Shown: positions 62,720 to 64,000 of the stretch, piece by piece
Layout: each line of letters begins with the position of its first letter
Numbering within the stretch: position 1 is the first letter of the stretch
NCBI RefSeq assembly: GCF_001598435.1
Contig: NZ_BCYY01000026.1
Location: forward strand, 1-64,000
Direction: 5' to 3'
DNA: 64,000 nucleotides
From: Sphingomonas pituitosa NBRC 102491
Lineage (GTDB): Bacteria > Pseudomonadota > Alphaproteobacteria > Sphingomonadales > Sphingomonadaceae
The notes under the pieces: generated by a model
Database searches by the model: none
The model's input: the letters and a program-made list of their open reading frames with translations, nothing else
What the model was told of the DNA's origin: nothing
Program-made: the position numbers and the translations under genes

Positions 62720-63018
62720 CGTGAAACCCCGTTTGTTGATCCTGCGTCGCCAAAGGCAACCGAGTACCAATATAGAACGGCAGTTGAACGAAGATCCGAT
62801 AATGAAATGAAATCATGATGCTACGTAGTTTGCACGAATACATCCGGTGAAGCGCCGCTGTCGCATGGCCGAATTCGACAGGCTTCGACCCTGGATGTAT
62901 TTTTGTTTGATCTTTGGTGTTTGAGGCTCGTTCCTCAAATTGCGCGGTGCGTGTATGTTCAAAATGGTTACTGTATCGTTTCGGCGCGCCTAAGGGATGG
63001 TCACGAGGCGGCGGTCTC
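62720..63018. other. Upstream region of the porin gene, no gene seen
   Basis: These 299 bases, between the porin start and the GNAT stop, include an AT-rich stretch at about 62795-62860. They should contain the porin promoter. I can point to no defined operator or dyad of note, such as a Pho box. Confidence 0.35.
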
Positions 63019-63558
63019 TCAGAGCGGCTTCTCCATCCGCACCAGCGGGACCCGTACGCCCTGGATCGGCGCGGATAGGATCGGCTCGACCTGAACATAG
63101 CCGCAGGCTTCGTACAGCGGTACGCCGGCCATGGTCGCCATCATCTCGGCCCGACGAAAGCCAGCGCCGCGCGCCGCCTCCTCGCAAAGAGCCAGCACCC
63201 GGCTGCCGATGCCGCGGCGGGTGAAATCCGGGTTGGTGTACATTGCGCGGATCTTGGCCGCGTCGCGTGCCGGATCGAGTTTCTGGGGCGCGCGGGCGAC
63301 GATGCTGGCATCGCCGCCATACAGCGTCGCGCGGAACGACCAGCCGCCGCAGCCGGCAATGGTGCCCGCGTCGTCTTCCATCAGGAAATAGGTCTGGTCG
63401 GCGATCAGCTGGCTGTCGAGGCCCATCACCTGGTGGCTGGCCGCGACCTGCTCCGGCGTCAGAAAGCCGTGCTGCAGCTGCGCGATCGCCCGGCCCATCA
63501 CCGCTCGCAGCGCCTCGAGATCCTGATGCTGGGCGAGGCGATGGGTAAAGACGGACAT
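63019..63558 (-). CDS. GNAT-family N-acetyltransferase
   Basis: The 179-residue protein shows the GNAT fold. ADQTYFLMEDDAGTIAGCGG is the central strand pair, and MYTNPDFTRRGIGSRVLALC is the acetyl-CoA loop with the Q/RxxGxG/A motif (RRGIGS). MATMAGVPLYEACGYVQVEP is the final strand and catalytic tyrosine region. It transfers an acetyl group from acetyl-CoA to an unknown amine. The neighbouring dehydratase gene starts upstream on the same strand. Confidence 0.9.
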   Translation of the reverse strand: MSVFTHRLAQHQDLEALRAVMGRAIAQLQHGFLTPEQVAASHQVMGLDSQLIADQTYFLMEDDAGTIAGCGGWSFRATLYGGDASIVARAPQKLDPARDAAKIRAMYTNPDFTRRGIGSRVLALCEEAARGAGFRRAEMMATMAGVPLYEACGYVQVEPILSAPIQGVRVPLVRMEKPL

Positions 63559-63615
63559 GCAAACTCCTCGGGACCGATGCGGCGGCGCTAGCCAGCCGCC
63601 GCATCGGTCGCAAGG

Positions 63616-64000
63616 TCAGTGGTTGTCGCGCGGTACGCCGTGTGCCTGGGCGATGCGCTGGAACTGCTCGGCGCCTTCCAGGATCGCGCCGGTGTTCATC
63701 TGGCCGACCACGGCACGCTGGATCGCCTGCCACGGGGTCTGCGACGCCGGATAGGCATAGCCGCCCGCCTCGGCCAGCACGCGGCGGCGCTCGGCGACTT
63801 CCTCGGCCGGGATCAGCACGTCGGCGGTGCCGCGGTTGAGGTCGATCCGCACCCGGTCGCCGGTCTTGAGCAGCGCCAGGCCGCCCATCGCCGCCGCTTC
63901 GGGCGAGGCGTTGAGGATCGACGGCGAGGCCGAGGTGCCCGACTGGCGGCCGTCGCCGATGCACGGCAGCGCATGCACGCCTTCGCGGATCAGATAGGCC
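63616..64000 (-). CDS. IlvD/Edd-family dehydratase, C-terminal part (cut by window edge)
   Basis: Only the last 127 or so codons are in the window; the reading frame continues beyond base 64000. The visible sequence matches the C-terminal domain of dihydroxy-acid or sugar-acid dehydratases: ALPCIGDGRQSGTSASPSIL, NASPEAAAMGGLALLKTGDR and VRIDLNRGTADVLIPAEE. The sequence fits sugar-acid (arabonate/xylonate-type) dehydratases as well as IlvD, and the missing N-terminal iron-sulfur cysteines would be needed to decide. The GNAT gene follows after 57 bases. Confidence 0.88.
   Translation of the reverse strand, partial: AYLIREGVHALPCIGDGRQSGTSASPSILNASPEAAAMGGLALLKTGDRVRIDLNRGTADVLIPAEEVAERRRVLAEAGGYAYPASQTPWQAIQRAVVGQMNTGAILEGAEQFQRIAQAHGVPRDNH

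Noticed and set aside
62720-63018. A Pho box upstream of the OprO/P-type porin
   Set aside because: I could not find convincing CTGTCAT-type direct repeats. A motif search would be needed.

Overview
The window is 64 kb of high-GC (about two-thirds G+C) chromosomal DNA from an alphaproteobacterium, most probably a member of the Sphingomonadaceae. The support is indirect. It carries a SapC-family gene, two alphaproteobacterial cell-cycle regulators (a CpdR-type receiver and a TrcR/DUF1013 protein), a DUF1192 gene divergent from a quinone oxidoreductase, and the N-formylglutamate amidohydrolase - cpdR - tRNA-Val arrangement. Gene density is high, with many 1-14 base start/stop overlaps. I see no rRNA operon, insertion sequence, prophage or CRISPR array. 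The last gene is cut off by the window edge.

Layout. 1-5.7 kb: a VOC protein, two exported proteins, a LysR regulator, then a divergent peptidoglycan-recycling pair (S66 LD-carboxypeptidase and Mpl ligase). 5.7-7.5 kb: a structured 172-bp inverted-repeat element, a 13-bp operator-like dyad, and a three-gene operon (membrane protein, XRE regulator, alpha/beta hydrolase). 7.5-10.4 kb: a lipoprotein, a glycerophosphodiesterase, and an XdhC/MobA-like molybdenum-cofactor maturation pair. 10.4-15.1 kb: a tripartite efflux operon on the minus strand (outer-membrane factor, adaptor, ABC ATPase, ABC permease). 15.2-21.5 kb: acetyl-CoA synthetase, an M13 metallopeptidase and a POT peptide transporter. 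21.7-24.4 kb: nitroreductase, GntR regulator, signal peptidase I, a 2-oxoglutarate-oxygenase-like protein and a small membrane protein. 24.5-28.3 kb: aldehyde and alcohol dehydrogenases and a threonine synthase.

28.3-38.7 kb holds membrane and secreted proteins of unknown role, an acyl-CoA dehydrogenase, the tRNA-modification enzyme Sua5/TsaC, MsrA, GalE, an isochorismatase-fold hydrolase lacking its usual cysteine, an NTF2-like protein and ClpA. 38.8-43.2 kb: DUF1192, a quinone oxidoreductase, two small tandem paralogues and a YqiJ/flotillin membrane pair. 43.3-46.1 kb: an LpxH-like phosphoesterase, a GT4 glycosyltransferase and TrcR. 46.5-53.9 kb: dienelactone hydrolase, glutathione S-transferase, esterase, DEAD-box helicase, a GlcD-like flavoprotein and SapC. 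53.9-55.7 kb: a short tandem repeat, a strongly predicted small RNA with an anti-Shine-Dalgarno CUCCUCCC motif, N-formylglutamate amidohydrolase, cpdR and tRNA-Val(GAC). 55.9-64 kb: a glycosyltransferase with a membrane partner, a dicarboxylate symporter, a PhzF protein, a short-chain dehydrogenase, an OprO/P-type porin, a GNAT acetyltransferase and the C-terminus of an IlvD/Edd-family dehydratase.

How genes work together. LD-carboxypeptidase makes the tripeptide that Mpl re-ligates to UDP-MurNAc. Alcohol dehydrogenase, aldehyde dehydrogenase and acetyl-CoA synthetase could take ethanol to acetyl-CoA. ClpA and CpdR both belong to regulated proteolysis, although CpdR classically acts with ClpX. 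The most interesting unexplained signals are the small RNA near 54.1 kb, the cruciform-like element at 5.7 kb, the cysteine-to-serine change in the isochorismatase-fold protein, and the dyad-rich, lower-GC gaps near 32.8 and 46.3 kb.
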